The notes under the pieces are model-generated. The model did no database searches. It was not told the DNA's origin and worked only from the letters and a program-made list of their open reading frames with translations. DNA of 64,000 nucleotides, from assembly GCA_030522415.1 (NCBI GenBank), contig CM060113.1, positions 17,507,651-17,571,650 of the forward strand. The letters are read 5' to 3'. Shown here piece after piece: positions 11,535 to 22,400 of the stretch; position 1 is the first letter of the stretch, and the number at the start of each line of letters is the position of its first letter. This DNA is from Channallabes apus. Taxonomy: Eukaryota > Chordata > Actinopteri > Siluriformes > Clariidae. The translations under genes were made by a program, and so were the position numbers.

Positions 11535-12084
11535 CCCTGGAAAACCCAGACCACCTTATCCTAATAGGAAATCTATCTCCTTTGGCTGAAATGATGATAC
11601 AGACCCAGTGAACCCTAAAACAGGTGTTTTTTTTAAATTAACCCTTTCCTACTACATGTAATGACATGGGTCATATATGACCCCTTGGGATATCCAGTAT
11701 GTTTTACCAACTGGTAACTTTCACTCATGACATAAAGGCAGGAGTTCTTTCTTAGTAAGGAAAGACCAGATTCTCATTTCAAAATATATTTATTGATTTT
11801 AACTTTTCATCAATGACTATGCACGTAAAATTTTATTCTAAGGCAGGAACTAAAAACACTGGCATCAGCTTTTATATCACCAAATAAAAAGCACAGTAGC
11901 AGCCATGTTTGATGTGAAAAAAATCAAGTTATTTCAGTCAGTTACCACTAAATGTCAGTGTTATGGGTTCACATAGGGCACACTGGGTTGTAATGCAAAA
12001 AGAAATCTTTACTTTGGTGTGTGGGTTGAATATGACGATGAAATAAAAGTCTGGGTCAAATATGACCCCATGGGTTCTCCAGGG
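11535..12084. mobile_element. piggyBac-like MITE with TTAA duplication
   Basis: Both ends start CCCTGG inside a TTAA (11531-11534 and 12085-12088). The inverted ends are CCCTGGAAAACCCA and CCCTGGAGAACCCA, with one mismatch. Inner motifs GGGTCATATATGACCCC and GGTCAAATATGACCCC lie near each end. The 550-bp body has no transposase. TTAA plus CCC ends is the piggyBac hallmark. Confidence 0.8.
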
Positions 12085-12089
12085 TTAAA

Positions 12090-12484
12090 ATTGGCCATGA
12101 TATTACGGTACTGTTCATATATTCAGTTTAAGGGGAAATATTAATTAAAATCCAGTAATCCAAATAGTAAATCCAATAATGATTTTAATCCAGTTGAAAG
12201 CAAATTAAAATTGTTATAGTTAAAGAAGGCAGAGACAGCTCAGAGACAGCTGCTATGCAGTTAGCTTCAGTGAGGTTAGCTAGTATTTACTTTGCTAATG
12301 TACTTACCAGGTATGCAATAGAACATTTAAATGTAATCTAAATTTACTAAAAAAGAATTATCAACAATAATGGTATATTTAAAGCAAATTTTTTTTATAA
12401 TATATAGCGTCATATATACAAAAAATAGATTGGCTTCTAACTTTTCAAAGTTAGCTCACCAACTTGCTTCTATTATTTTTAAGT
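12090..12484. other. No feature recognised
   Basis: AT-rich spacer with nothing recognised. Confidence 0.4.
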
Positions 12485-12486
12485 TA

Positions 12487-13016
12487 CAGTGAAACCTCAG
12501 ATTGCGAGTAACGCGGTTTGCGAGTGTTCCGCAAGACGAGCAAAGATTTTAAATAAATTTTGACTTGGAAAATGAGTGTTGTCTTGGTTTACGAGTACAG
12601 AGTATCATGTATTATGCATGCGCTTCTTGTTTTGACACCAAGCGTCATGTGATCACAACTGAGCCAACGGTTTTTCTCTTTTTTTGTTGCAGAATTGTGG
12701 GTAATCGTCTCCCTTGCTGGGTCTTAGTGCTCATCTCTTACTGGTATAATCGACATCCGTGCACGTGTGTACTGTTTACTACAACACTGTAACCACGTGT
12801 GTGTGTGTGTGTAAAACATATTTTATTTTGTGTTTGTAAGCGCGTGTGTACTGTTTCTTACACATGTGTGTGCGTGTATAAAGCAAAAGAAAGTCTCACT
12901 AGAGGTTAAAAATCCATTTTCTCCCTCTCTGTTTCAGCCTGTTATTTGTGCGTACTCGTAATTTGACATCGTGTCGGGTTACACACTCTCTCTCTCTCTG
13001 TGTTTAGAGTGTGTGT

Positions 13017-13053
<37 letters not shown>

Positions 13054-14101
13054 TGTTTGTGTGTGTGAAGCACCCCCTCTCTGCTTCACACACGCACACA
13101 CACAAACACAAACACTCTCAGCTCTACACAGAAACTCTGCTCTGTTCTTTGCAAAGGTAACGTGCAGTTCATTTGTTTGTTTGTTTTACTTTACAGCAGT
13201 GATTCCATTAGTATACGCTCACACGAGTGTCATTAGCGATGTTCCTTGCTATTTTTTCCAACAAAACAGTCTTTCCGTTAATGTGTGTTTATGTGAAACT
13301 CAAATAAGAAAGGAGAAAGGTTTACTGTGTAAGAAAGTCTCATTAGAAAGTTAAAAATCCATTTTCTCCCTCAACATCTCTGCCGTTTCACACACTCTCT
13401 CTCGGGACGGGAGGGGCTTCACTCACACACACACACACACACACATACAGCGTGAAACACTTAAACAGAAACACTTACAGTATCTGTCGGGATTTATTTT
13501 TACTTTAAAGGTAAAGTACAGGTTAATTTGTTTTATTCATTCATTCATTCATTTTCTATACCGCTTAATCCTGTGTTCAGGGTCGCGGGGGACCTGGAGC
13601 CTATCCCAGGAGACTTCGGGCACTAGGCGGGGTACACTCTGGACAGGGTGCCAATCCATCGCAGGGCACACACACATACACACACTCACACACCCAATCA
13701 CACACTATGGGCAATTTTGGAAACGGCAATTAGCCTAACCTGCATATCTTTGGACTGTGGGAGGAAACCGGAGTACCCGGAGGAAACCCACCAAGCACGG
13801 GGAGAACATGCAAACTCCATGCACACAGAGATGGGAATCGAGCCTGGCTGGGGAATCGAACCCAGACCCTGGAGGTGCAAGGCGACAGTGCTAACCACTA
13901 CACCACCGCGCCACCTAATTTGTTTTATTTTTACTTTATATTTTGTGTTAAATTCTTTTATGTATTTATTTTTTGGGGCTGTAGAACGAATAATTTGAGT
14001 TTCTGTTGTTTCTTATGGGAAAATTAAATTTGGGTTACGAGTGTTTTGGAATACGAGCTCGCTTCCATAACGAGTTATGCTCGTAATCCGAGGTTCCACT
14101 G
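12487..14101. mobile_element. TA-flanked TIR element, non-autonomous (TcMar/pogo-like ends)
   Basis: The left end CAGTGAAACCTCAGATTGCG and the right end (reverse complement CAGTGGAACCTCGGATTACG) are inverted repeats flanked by TA at 12485-12486 and 14102-14103. The interior has TGTG and CTCTCT-rich tracts and a SINE insertion but no transposase. Partial relatives lie at 14599-14716, 35880-36025 and 42780-43202. Superfamily placement by TA target and CAGT ends is tentative. Confidence 0.75.
13538..13915 (-). mobile_element. Full-length tRNA-derived SINE with 14-bp TSD
   Basis: Read on the minus strand it starts GGTGGCGCGGTGGTGTAGTG, with A-box-like TAGTGGTTAGCA and B-box-like GGGTTCGATTCC. 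These form a tRNA-derived pol III promoter head. A conserved body (GGGAGGAAACCGGAGTACCC) follows, with an (AATG)n tail. TAATTTGTTTTATT flanks it at 13524-13537 and 13916-13929. The same 5' end recurs at 17646, which argues for a SINE rather than a truncated LINE. Confidence 0.87.
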
Positions 14102-14598
14102 TAATTCTAAAATTTACCTAATGCCATCACTTTGCCAACTGTCATGTCTGCTTGGGGTTGAAAGGATGCAAAGAATGCAGGTTTTTTCAGGTGAAATTGC
14201 ACACACAGTATATTTGGTTCTCGTCAGTTTACGGGTTCGACTGGCTTTTATAGTGACACACAGGGAAATGACACAGGTGCACATTATTAGTGATGGGGAG
14301 ACATACCTACGTAGATACACTAGGGGGAGACAAGGTTGCGGATCCTCCCTGGATCGTGGCGGTGCAGGTGTTGCGGGTGTTATAGTACCCCCCCCCCTTC
14401 AGAATCCGGTGAAGTAATCCGGTGACGCAGACCTCACCTCCCTGGATCGTGGCGGTGCAGGTGTTGCGGGTGTTATAGTACCCCCCCTTCAGAACCGACC
14501 TCCTGACGGAGGCGGGCGACCCCGACGTCTTACCTGAGGGAGCGATGAGCGGGGCGATCCGGCCTCTCGTGATGAAAGGCAGTGATGAGTTCTGGACT

Positions 14599-14716
14599 CT
14601 TTGCGAGTGTTCCGCAAGACGAGCAAAGATTTTTAATAAATTTTGACTTGGAAAATGAGTGTTGTCTTGGTTTACGAGTACAGAGTATCATGTATTATGC
14701 ATGCGCTTCTTGTTTT
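14599..14716 (+). repeat. Templated insert copied from the TIR element at about 12515-12632
   Basis: About 118 bp, from TTTGCGAGTGTTCCGCAAGA to GCTTCTTGTTTTGAC, is the same as sequence inside the TIR element 2.1 kb upstream; one mismatch was seen. It interrupts the gag-only element and is bracketed by a duplication of gag sequence (14489-14598 and 14717-14819). Confidence 0.85.
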
Positions 14717-15236
14717 GACCTCCTGACGGAGGCGCGGGCGACCCCGACGTCTTACCTGAGGGAGCGATGAGCGGGGCGATCCGGCCTCTCGTGATGAAAG
14801 GCAGTGATGAGTTCTGGACGTACCGTGAGAACCAAGTGATGGTGGCGCCTCCAGAGCTCCACACGGCTGTCGCCCAGTCGACCGCTTTTCCGGTGAGATG
14901 CTGCGTGATAAAGCTCACTTTCTGCGCTTCCGTCATGTTCGGGAATTCTGTGAAATAGAGTTCGTAAGTGAGCAGAAATCGTCGGCAACCCTCTGGATCC
15001 CCTCCATACCTTTCTGCGGGTGCAGGCCGTGGAGCTACTGGAGCGCTGGATGGTGCAACCGCGGCAGGTGGCACCTTGGAAGCGGCGAGTTGGCTCACGC
15101 TGCAGGCGAGATCGTGGACGGCTCTCGCTAGGCTGCCAATCTCTTGCTGCTGATCTCTCAGGTAGCTGTGGAGGCGGGCATTTTCATCAGGCAGCGGTAT
15201 TCCTGCTGCGTCCATGAAGGTCCGTTCATCTGTCAT
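14717..15236 (-). pseudogene. Truncated gag of the gag-only gypsy
   Basis: The frame begins MTDERTFMDAAG at 15236 and contains a Pro/Ala-rich linker. A capsid-type segment follows (RYGGDPEGCRRFLLTYELYF, then FPNMTEAQKVSFITQHLTGK). This resembles fish gypsy Gag N-terminal halves. It ends where foreign sequence takes over, so the rest of the capsid, the zinc knuckle and pol are missing. A functional product is unlikely. Its domain order matches the gag at 58234-59142, but the sequence is a different subfamily. Confidence 0.75.
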
Positions 15237-15845
15237 GTCTGCTTGGGGTTGAAAGGACGCAAAGAATGCAGGTTTTTTCAGGTGAAATTGCACACACAGT
15301 ATATTTGGTTCTCGTATTCAGTATTTTCTTCAAAAGGATCAAAACAAAGGAAAAAAACTAACAAAAACGAAGCTCAAACTCAGGGCTTGCTTCTCATGGC
15401 TCCTCTCCCGTGATCTGGAACGTATTCGCACACATACACACAAGCAAGTGATTCTCAAACGAAATAACTACAGTCTCTATTTTGCATGAAGAACACGTCC
15501 CGCGTTCTTAGCTCGGCTTAAACAGCAGGCGCCGGTTTTGCCGGCCTTACCCCGACCAAGGTGGCTAGATCAGCTCTGGAGAGGAGAATAAGGAGACAGG
15601 GTTGAGGAGCAGTTGTGCAGCAAACATAAGTGGTGACAAACAGTGAACGGACAATAGCTCTACGGGTTCGACTGGCTTTTATAGTGACACACAGGGAAAT
15701 GACAGAGGTGCACATTATTAGTGATGGGGAGACATACCTATGTAGACACACTAGGGGGAGACAAGGTTGCGGCTCAGTAATCCGGTGACCCAGATCTCAC
15801 CTCCCTGGATCGTGGCGGTGCAGGTGTTGCGGGTGTTATACCCAC

Positions 15846-16680
15846 TCAGTTTGTCGCCCTGGCTTGTCTCCTCAGCCAAACTGGCACATTAGTTTATTCA
15901 TGCACAGTGAGCAATTTTAGTTTTTAAATGTTTGGAATTCTAAATAAAAAAATTTTTTTATCTGAAAACTAATAAAACCCTGATTTAAATAATACAGTTC
16001 CAACATTTACAAGGTGACGATTTATGGCTTTATTGTTTGTACTTTTTTTCATGGGCTATATTGTAGGAGGAAGGATCATGCCACATAGTGCTTGAGCAAG
16101 TGATAAACTGTATGCGTTCATATCCTGTGTCCCTACAGATGCTCTAGAGAAAATTAATTTAAATGTAGTAGTACAGAATGACCACAAGCGTAAAAGCCCA
16201 CAGTTGGACATTCCTGCAGAAAAGTTTGGCCCCAAAGGGCAAAACACCTATAGGCCATGCATTGGCTACCCCATATGGGATCTGAAAGTAATTAGTGCGG
16301 GTTTGCCCTGTTCACACTGCCCTGAAATAAACCCACACATACCCACAGTGGGCCCCCATGGGAATGATTACTGGGTATAATGGAAATATAACAGGAATTT
16401 TACCACTACACCGTGACTCCCCCACATTATAAAACAAATATCTGTACTCAGCAATGCCAGTAAGGTGGGCCCGACACCTACAGTAGGGGCTGTGGTGAGG
16501 TCCCAGTGGACTGTTCACAGAACAGAAACAGAACAGCCTATGATCAATTAAATTGCAAAACTGTTCCATTCCTCAACTAGCACCAAATGGAATGTTAGGC
16601 AAAGTTAAACAGTTAAACTTTTTCTATTATAGTGTGTTTCGGGTAATTAAAAAGTGGTCTCTTATGTAATTATTGGTCTC
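15846..16680. other. Unassigned, includes copy B of an unnamed repeat
   Basis: 16430-16515 repeats the order of motifs seen at 9870-10080 (ATATCTGTACTCAGCAATGC to GGGGCTGTGGTGAGGTCCCA). I recognise nothing else. Confidence 0.4.
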
Positions 16681-16684
16681 TTAT

Positions 16685-16890
16685 GAAATAACGCTGTTAG
16701 TCTTTTGGATGCTCCTGTCGAGGGTTTGCCACAGAGGACCAGCCGATCTGCACCGGTATTATGCCTGATGCCCACCTTGATGCAACCCTCCCATTTTATC
16801 TGGGATTGGGACTGGCACTGCACCCAATGGCAGGGATTTGGCATTGGATGGAAACTGAAACCTGGCCTTCTGCATGGTAGGCAAGAGACC
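16685..16890 (-). repeat. LINE 3'-end-like repeat, third copy
   Basis: GTTTGCCACAGAGGACCAGC, ATGCCTGATGCCCACCTTGA and GGGATTGGGACTGGCACTGC follow the block order of the repeats at 1864-2060 and 9405-9755 (reverse). It is degenerate and has no coding content. Confidence 0.5.
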
Positions 16891-16925
16891 TACCAATAAG
16901 CCTCTAATATCCTAGTCTGTTATGA

Positions 16926-16927
<2 letters not shown>

Positions 16928-16957
<30 letters not shown>
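16928..16957. repeat. (AAT)n microsatellite
   Basis: About ten trinucleotide units; a (TTA)n counterpart lies at 17067-17090. Confidence 0.9.
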
Positions 16958-16958
<1 letters not shown>

Positions 16959-17266
16959 TAGACTGACATTTTTATTCTGAACAAAAAAAAGCTGAGCTCT
17001 GTTTACCTTCTTCTAACCATTGTATCCTGAATCTTGCCAAGGCCCCTTCTATTTTAGGCTTGTATTATTATTATTATTATTATTATTATAATACAGTGCA
17101 TCCGATGCACTATGCTTTGTGTGGGCACCCAACACTAACCCCACTCTGTGGGCAGCAGACTGACGGCCCTTTTTACCAGTGTGGACATGCTATTGGCCAA
17201 CGGCATGTCCACCCGGGGGCCTACTCTGCATAGTATGAACTGCCCACACTTTGGCAATCTTTTTCA

Positions 17267-17646
17267 GTCATTCATCATTCATTCATTTTCTATACCGCTT
17301 AATCCTGTGTTCAGGGTCGCGGGGGACCTGGAGCCTATCCCAGGAGACTTCGGGCACTAGGCGGGGTACACCCTGGACAGGGTGCCAATCCATTGCAGGG
17401 CACACACACATACACACTCACACACCCAATCACACACTACGGGCAATTTAGGAACGCCAATTAGCCTAACCTGCATATCTTTGGACTGTGGGAGGAAACC
17501 GGAGTACCTGGAGGAAACCCACCAAGCATGGGGAGAACATGCAAACTCCATGCACACAGAGACGGAAATCGAGCCTAGCCGGGGAATCGAACCCAGACCC
17601 TGGAGGTGCAAGGCGACAGTGCTAACCACTACACCACCGCACCGCC
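17267..17646 (-). mobile_element. Full-length tRNA-derived SINE with 12-bp TSD
   Basis: Second complete copy of the SINE at 13538-13915, with the same minus-strand 5' end (GGCGGTGCGGTGGTGTAGTG) and the same tail. Exact direct repeats CAATCTTTTTCA lie at 17255-17266 and 17647-17658. Confidence 0.88.
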
Positions 17647-17769
17647 CAATCTTTTTCAATTAAAATTTATTATTTTAAAATTGCAATAATAAAATGTAAT
17701 TCAGGGCTTTCTTTGAAGATAATGTCCTCTTGTGGTGAATTTGTTATAATGTTTGGCTATGCTTGAGAC

Positions 17770-17872
17770 ATGTTTGAGTTGTTGAAACTGGCCCTCAAGA
17801 GGACCCTCACAGCAAAGGAAGCCCAAGAGCGACCTCTGCTGCAGTGGATAAGTTTATTAGAATGATCTCCCT
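17770..17872 (+). mobile_element. Tc1 relic, left part, split by the L1
   Basis: GAGGACCCTCACAGCAAAGG and the following ACCTCTGCTGCAGTGGATAAG are decayed Tc1 transposase DNA. The reading continues at 23562 after the L1 (CAGAAACCGACGATTTACAG, CACCTCAGATTAGAGCCCAC). It marks the target into which the L1 jumped. Confidence 0.7.
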
Positions 17873-18032
17873 GACGTCCGGTTAGCAGCCACATGGAGTA
17901 GGACGTGTTGGTTAGGTGCTCCGACAGTTTCGAATTTGTTCACTCCCTTATTCGTCTCTAAATGTTAAATTAAAATCTTAGTTGACAATAACTTTGTACT
18001 CTACCCCACGGTTATATATTTTTTCATTAATA

Positions 18033-18830
18033 ATGGCTACCAGGAGTGTTAAAGCCGTGAAAAAGGACGACACTGCGACCCCTCTAACAGTCGAGGCTAT
18101 CTCAGCGCTGTTAGAGCAACACCGTGATGCGTTAGCGGCTGAGTTTAAATCCTCGTTTAGTTTACTAGAGAGTAAGCTGGACCAGATTCAGGCCCAGGTA
18201 GAGGACCATGGACAGCGCTTACCGTCATTAGAACTCGCTACAAATGACCTGAGTCAGCGTGTGACGGAGCTGGAGAACATCTGCTCCGGACTTCGGGAAA
18301 ACAACTCAAAGTTAACGGCCAAAGTTGTAGACTTAGAAGGCCGGAGCAGGAGACAAAACCTGCGTGTTCTGGGTCTCCCGGAAGGTTCTGAAGGTGGACT
18401 CCCTACCGAGTTCTTCTCCAAGTTTCTGTGCGAGGTGTTTAGGACTGAAACGCTGCCATCCCCGCCGGGGATTGACCGAGCCCACCGAATACCTGCATCC
18501 CAACCCGCTTCAGGACAGAGACCTCGGCCCGTCATTCTCCGTGTACACCGGCACCAGGTGAAAGACCTTCTGATTCGGGAGGCTCGGCGGAGAGGGAAGC
18601 TGGAATACAGCGGTCAGCAGCTTCGCATAGTGGAAGACTACGCTCCCGAAGTTTTAAACCAGCGAGCCGAGTATAGAGGAGTAATGAGCGAGTTATACAG
18701 CCGTGGACTCCGGCCTTCTCTCCTGTATCCAGCGCGGCTCCGGATCACTCTCCCTACCGGACAGAAGAAGTGGCTCCGCTCGCTAAAAGAGGCGCAGAAA
18801 CACATAGACAGTCTGCCGAAAACTACGTAG
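18033..18830 (+). CDS. L1 ORF1 protein (nucleic-acid chaperone), intact
   Basis: This 265-residue frame starts at MATRSVKAV; an earlier in-frame ATG at 17982 lacks family resemblance. Residues about 20-105 show heptad spacing of Leu, Val and Ile (LDQIQAQVEDHGQRLPSLEL), a coiled coil expected to trimerise. The RRM-like core starts at SRRQNLRVLGLPEG and is followed by the C-terminal domain (PRPVILRVHRHQVKDLLIRE, LRITLPTGQKKWLRS). In the L1 family this protein coats the element RNA and helps target-primed reverse transcription. The frame is uninterrupted while ORF2 is broken, so the protein could still be made, but there is no evidence for expression. Confidence 0.88.
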   Translation: MATRSVKAVKKDDTATPLTVEAISALLEQHRDALAAEFKSSFSLLESKLDQIQAQVEDHGQRLPSLELATNDLSQRVTELENICSGLRENNSKLTAKVVDLEGRSRRQNLRVLGLPEGSEGGLPTEFFSKFLCEVFRTETLPSPPGIDRAHRIPASQPASGQRPRPVILRVHRHQVKDLLIREARRRGKLEYSGQQLRIVEDYAPEVLNQRAEYRGVMSELYSRGLRPSLLYPARLRITLPTGQKKWLRSLKEAQKHIDSLPKTT

Positions 18831-19477
18831 TGCACTATATTATTATTATTATTTTAATACGTGATACTACAGTTCTCAGGAAAGTACCATTTTTAACCTA
18901 AAATCTGGCCATGTTTACGTCTTTCCCGGTAAGAGTGTTGTGTTAAACTTGTGAAGGGGTTATTATTATTATTTTTCTATTACTATTTTTTCTATTTTTA
19001 ATCACGTGTGATTTACATGTTTGTATATTTAGAGTTACAATGTGACGTGGGGGGAGGGGTGGTGGTGTGTTTTTCTCTCATTAAGAGATTTCAGTATTGG
19101 AGTGTGTAAATGTTTTATTTATATATTTAATTATTAGTTTCTGTAAATTGTGTCGGAGCAGAAGATGGGGTGGTTAGCGGCAGGAGGATTTGTTGGGTGG
19201 AAGATGGAGGAATGGAAGAGCTTGCTGCTCTGTTTGTTAGCAGCTATCTTTGTTTGTTGGGGGGTAGTGGGGTGTGTGGGGGAGGGGTGTGGGGGGCAGA
19301 GGTGTGGGGGGGAGGGGTGTGTGGGGCAGGGGTGGGGGATCTCCAAAGCCAGTATTGTGTTAGTTCTTTGTATACTGTGTATTTTTAACACGTTGTTCTG
19401 TGTTTTACACTTTAAGGCTGACGTTAGGCATCTCAGTGTGATTCATGTTTATCTATCTGCATTTTCTCTCAGGGAGA
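18831..19477 (+). other. L1 inter-ORF spacer with G-rich tract
   Basis: No coding resemblance. 19258-19350 contains many runs of four to seven G on the plus strand and could form G-quadruplexes. A TTATTATTATTATTTTT-type tract also occurs. ORF2 starts at the ATG at 19478. Confidence 0.7.
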
Positions 19478-22400
19478 ATGAATAGTTCTTTAAACTTTGT
19501 GAGCTGGAATGTTAAGGGTTTAAACCATCCGGTGAAGTTGTCTCACACCTTAAACAACTTAACACTGCAATCGCATTTTTACAAGAAACTCACATTCGCA
19601 GTTCTGATAATTCTCGCCTTATGTCACGTTGGGGTGGGCAGCACTACCACTCGACCTTTCAGGCCAAAGCTAGGGGTGTCTCGATTCTCATTAACCCAAA
19701 CATCTCTTTTGAGCATCATAATGTTATTACGGATATACAAGGTCGTTATACTGTATCATTGTTTCAGGGAAGTTATTTAATACTAATGTAGTGTTGGCTA
19801 ATTTATATGCCCCTAATTATGACGATGTCTCCTTCTTTGAACATTTTTTCTCTCTTCTACCTGATCTGAGCTCATACTCTCTCATATTAGGGGGAGACTT
19901 TAACTGCTGTTTAGATCCATCACTTAACAGGTCATCTCCCAATCCTATACCTCTGAGTAAATCCGCCACGTTACTTCAGTCCTATTTCTGCAGCTTTGGT
20001 ATCTCTGACATATGGCGCTTCCTTAATCCAAAAAAGAGAGAATACTCCTTTTTCTCACATGTTCACCATACTTTCTCCAGAATTGACTATTTCTTTATAG
20101 ATAATCAACTGATCCCAATGGTTACTTCTTGTACTTATCAGAGCATTGTGATATCAGATCATGCTCCAGTTGTTATGTCTATAAAACTTCCCGATCTCCC
20201 TCAAGTTACTAAACATTGGCGCTTTAATTCATCGTTACTGATGGAGGACAATTTTGTAAAATTTATGGAAGACCAGATAGTTTTTTTCTTCACCACAAAT
20301 GAAACACCTGAAGTGTCACGTTTAATTGTTTGGGATGCTCTGAAAGCCTACCTCAGGGGACAGATAATTTCATACACTGCAAATATGAAAAGGAAGGCAT
20401 ATAAAGAACGAAAAGATTTGACCAACCAAATTAAAGAAATTGACCAGCAGTATGCTCTATTTAAAAACCCCGATCTCTATAAAAAACGTGTAGAAGTGCA
20501 GACTAAGTTTGAACTTATTTCAACGCATGTAATTGAACGTCAATTATTAAAGAGTAGGAGCCAATTTTACATTCATGGTGACAAATCTGGGAAACTTTTA
20601 GCTAATCAGTTAAGAGGATTTAGAGCACAACAACAAATTACGAAAATTCGGATGGAGGATGGTACCATCACTACGGACCATTCTAAAATTAATGATGCAT
20701 TCAGGAATTTTTATTCTCGATTATATACTTCTGAGTTCCCAAAGGACCATAGTTCAGTTGAGAATTTCTTGACTCAACTAAATATCCCAATACTGTCCCC
20801 TGATTCTAGATTAAGATTAGAAGAGCCCATATCACAAGAGGAAATCAGTTCAGCTATCTCCTCATTGCAATCTGGTAAGTCCTGACGGGTTCCCTGCAGA
20901 GGTTTTTAAATCATTCTCCTCATACCTTGCACCACAACTAGCTTTGGTTCTATCTGAATCTTTCAAGCAAGGTAAGATGCCTGCGTCATTTAATGAGGCT
21001 CGCATCACCCTCATAGCAAAGAAGGATAAGGACCCAACAGAGTGCTCCTCATATAGACCAATCTCTCTTCTTAATGTGGATGTTAAAATCCTTGCTAAAG
21101 TCTTGGCTCGTAGATTAGAGAATGTTCTACCCTCAATTATATCTGAGGACCAGACCGGTTTTGTTAAAAATCGGTATTCTTACTTTAACATTCGACGCCT
21201 TATGGATATCTTGTACACACCACCAGAGGAGACCCCTGAGTGTGTCCTTTCTTTGGATGCTGAAAAGGCTTTTGATCGTGTGGAATGGGAGTATTTATTC
21301 AGGGCTTTAGAAAAATTCAATTTTGGTCCAAGTTTTATCACTTGGGTTAAATTATTATATTCAAGCCCTACTGTCTCAGTTCTGACAAATGCTCAACAGT
21401 CTCAACCATTCAGTCTTCAGCGGGGAACTCGTCAGGGGTGTCCCCTTAGCCCATTGCTCTTTAACCTCGCCATTGAGCCACTAGCAATTGCATTCCAAAG
21501 CTGTAGAAATATATCTGGGATTTGGAGGCAGGGAGAAGAACATAAAGTTTCCCTTTATGCAGATGATCTTCTACTTTTTTTATCGAATCCGGTCTCTTCT
21601 CTGCTACCTGTGCTGTCATTGCTCAGGGAATTTAGCTATTTTTCAGGATATAAATTAAATTTGCACAAAAGTGAACTTTTTCTGCTAGATAATACAGCAG
21701 TAACAACTGGTATGCACAATTTTCCATTCAACATAGTGAAAAATCAGTTTACCTATCTTGGTATTACAATCACAAGGAAACATAAACACCTCTTTAAAGA
21801 AAATTTTATTAGGTTGTTGAACCAAACAAGAAAGGACTTGGGACGATGGTCACCACTGTCCATGTCCCTGGTGGGCCGCATTAATGCAATTAAAATGAGT
21901 ATTCTTCCTAAATTTTTATATCTCTTTCAGTCTGTACCTGTTTTTATTCCCAAATCTTACTTTGGCGCGTTAGACTCAATTATATCTTCTTACCTTTGGA
22001 AAGGTAAACATCCACGATTGAATAAGTCCCTACTTCAAAGATCTAAAAGAGACGGTGGCATGGCTCTACCTAATTTTCGTTTCTACTACTGGGCAGCAAA
22101 CATTCGATCTGTCATTTTTTGGTCATATTTTCATAACCAACCTAATTGGCCTGCCTGGGTGGAAATGGAGATAAAGTCTGTCAAAAATCTCTCTGTCTCT
22201 GCACTCCTTGGATCTGCTCTCCCCATCCCCTCAATTAAATTAATCAATAACTCAGTAGTTAGGCATACCTTGAGAGTATGGGCTCAGTTCAGAAAGCACA
22301 GCGGTCTTCTGGGCTTTTCTCTGTCCAGTCCTATCGTCTCTAACCATCTCTTCCAGCCTTCTTTACATGACTCAGTGTTTCAGGAATGGTACAATAAGGG

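Larger units (their letters stand above)
14142..15845 (-). mobile_element. gag-only Ty3/gypsy derivative, rearranged
   Basis: Segments of one minus-strand LTR element are duplicated at both sides. 14142-14225 matches 15231-15316, and 14228-14345 matches 15660-15772. A CTCCCTGGATCGTGGCGGTG block occurs at 14347, 14440 and 15801. A purine-rich GAAGGGGGGGTAC (minus) near 14475-14490 resembles a polypurine tract before the downstream LTR. The inside holds only the gag N-terminal part; pol is absent. The copy is scrambled by deletions and by the insert at 14599-14716, so exact LTR borders are uncertain. Confidence 0.7.

Noticed and set aside
13648..13998. 116-codon frame with HTHTHT and [11 protein letters not shown]
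   Set aside because: It is a translation of the SINE body; the same peptide appears in the second copy at 17382.
19150..19485. 111-codon Gly/Trp-rich frame
   Set aside because: It comes from the G-rich L1 spacer. Composition alone keeps it open.
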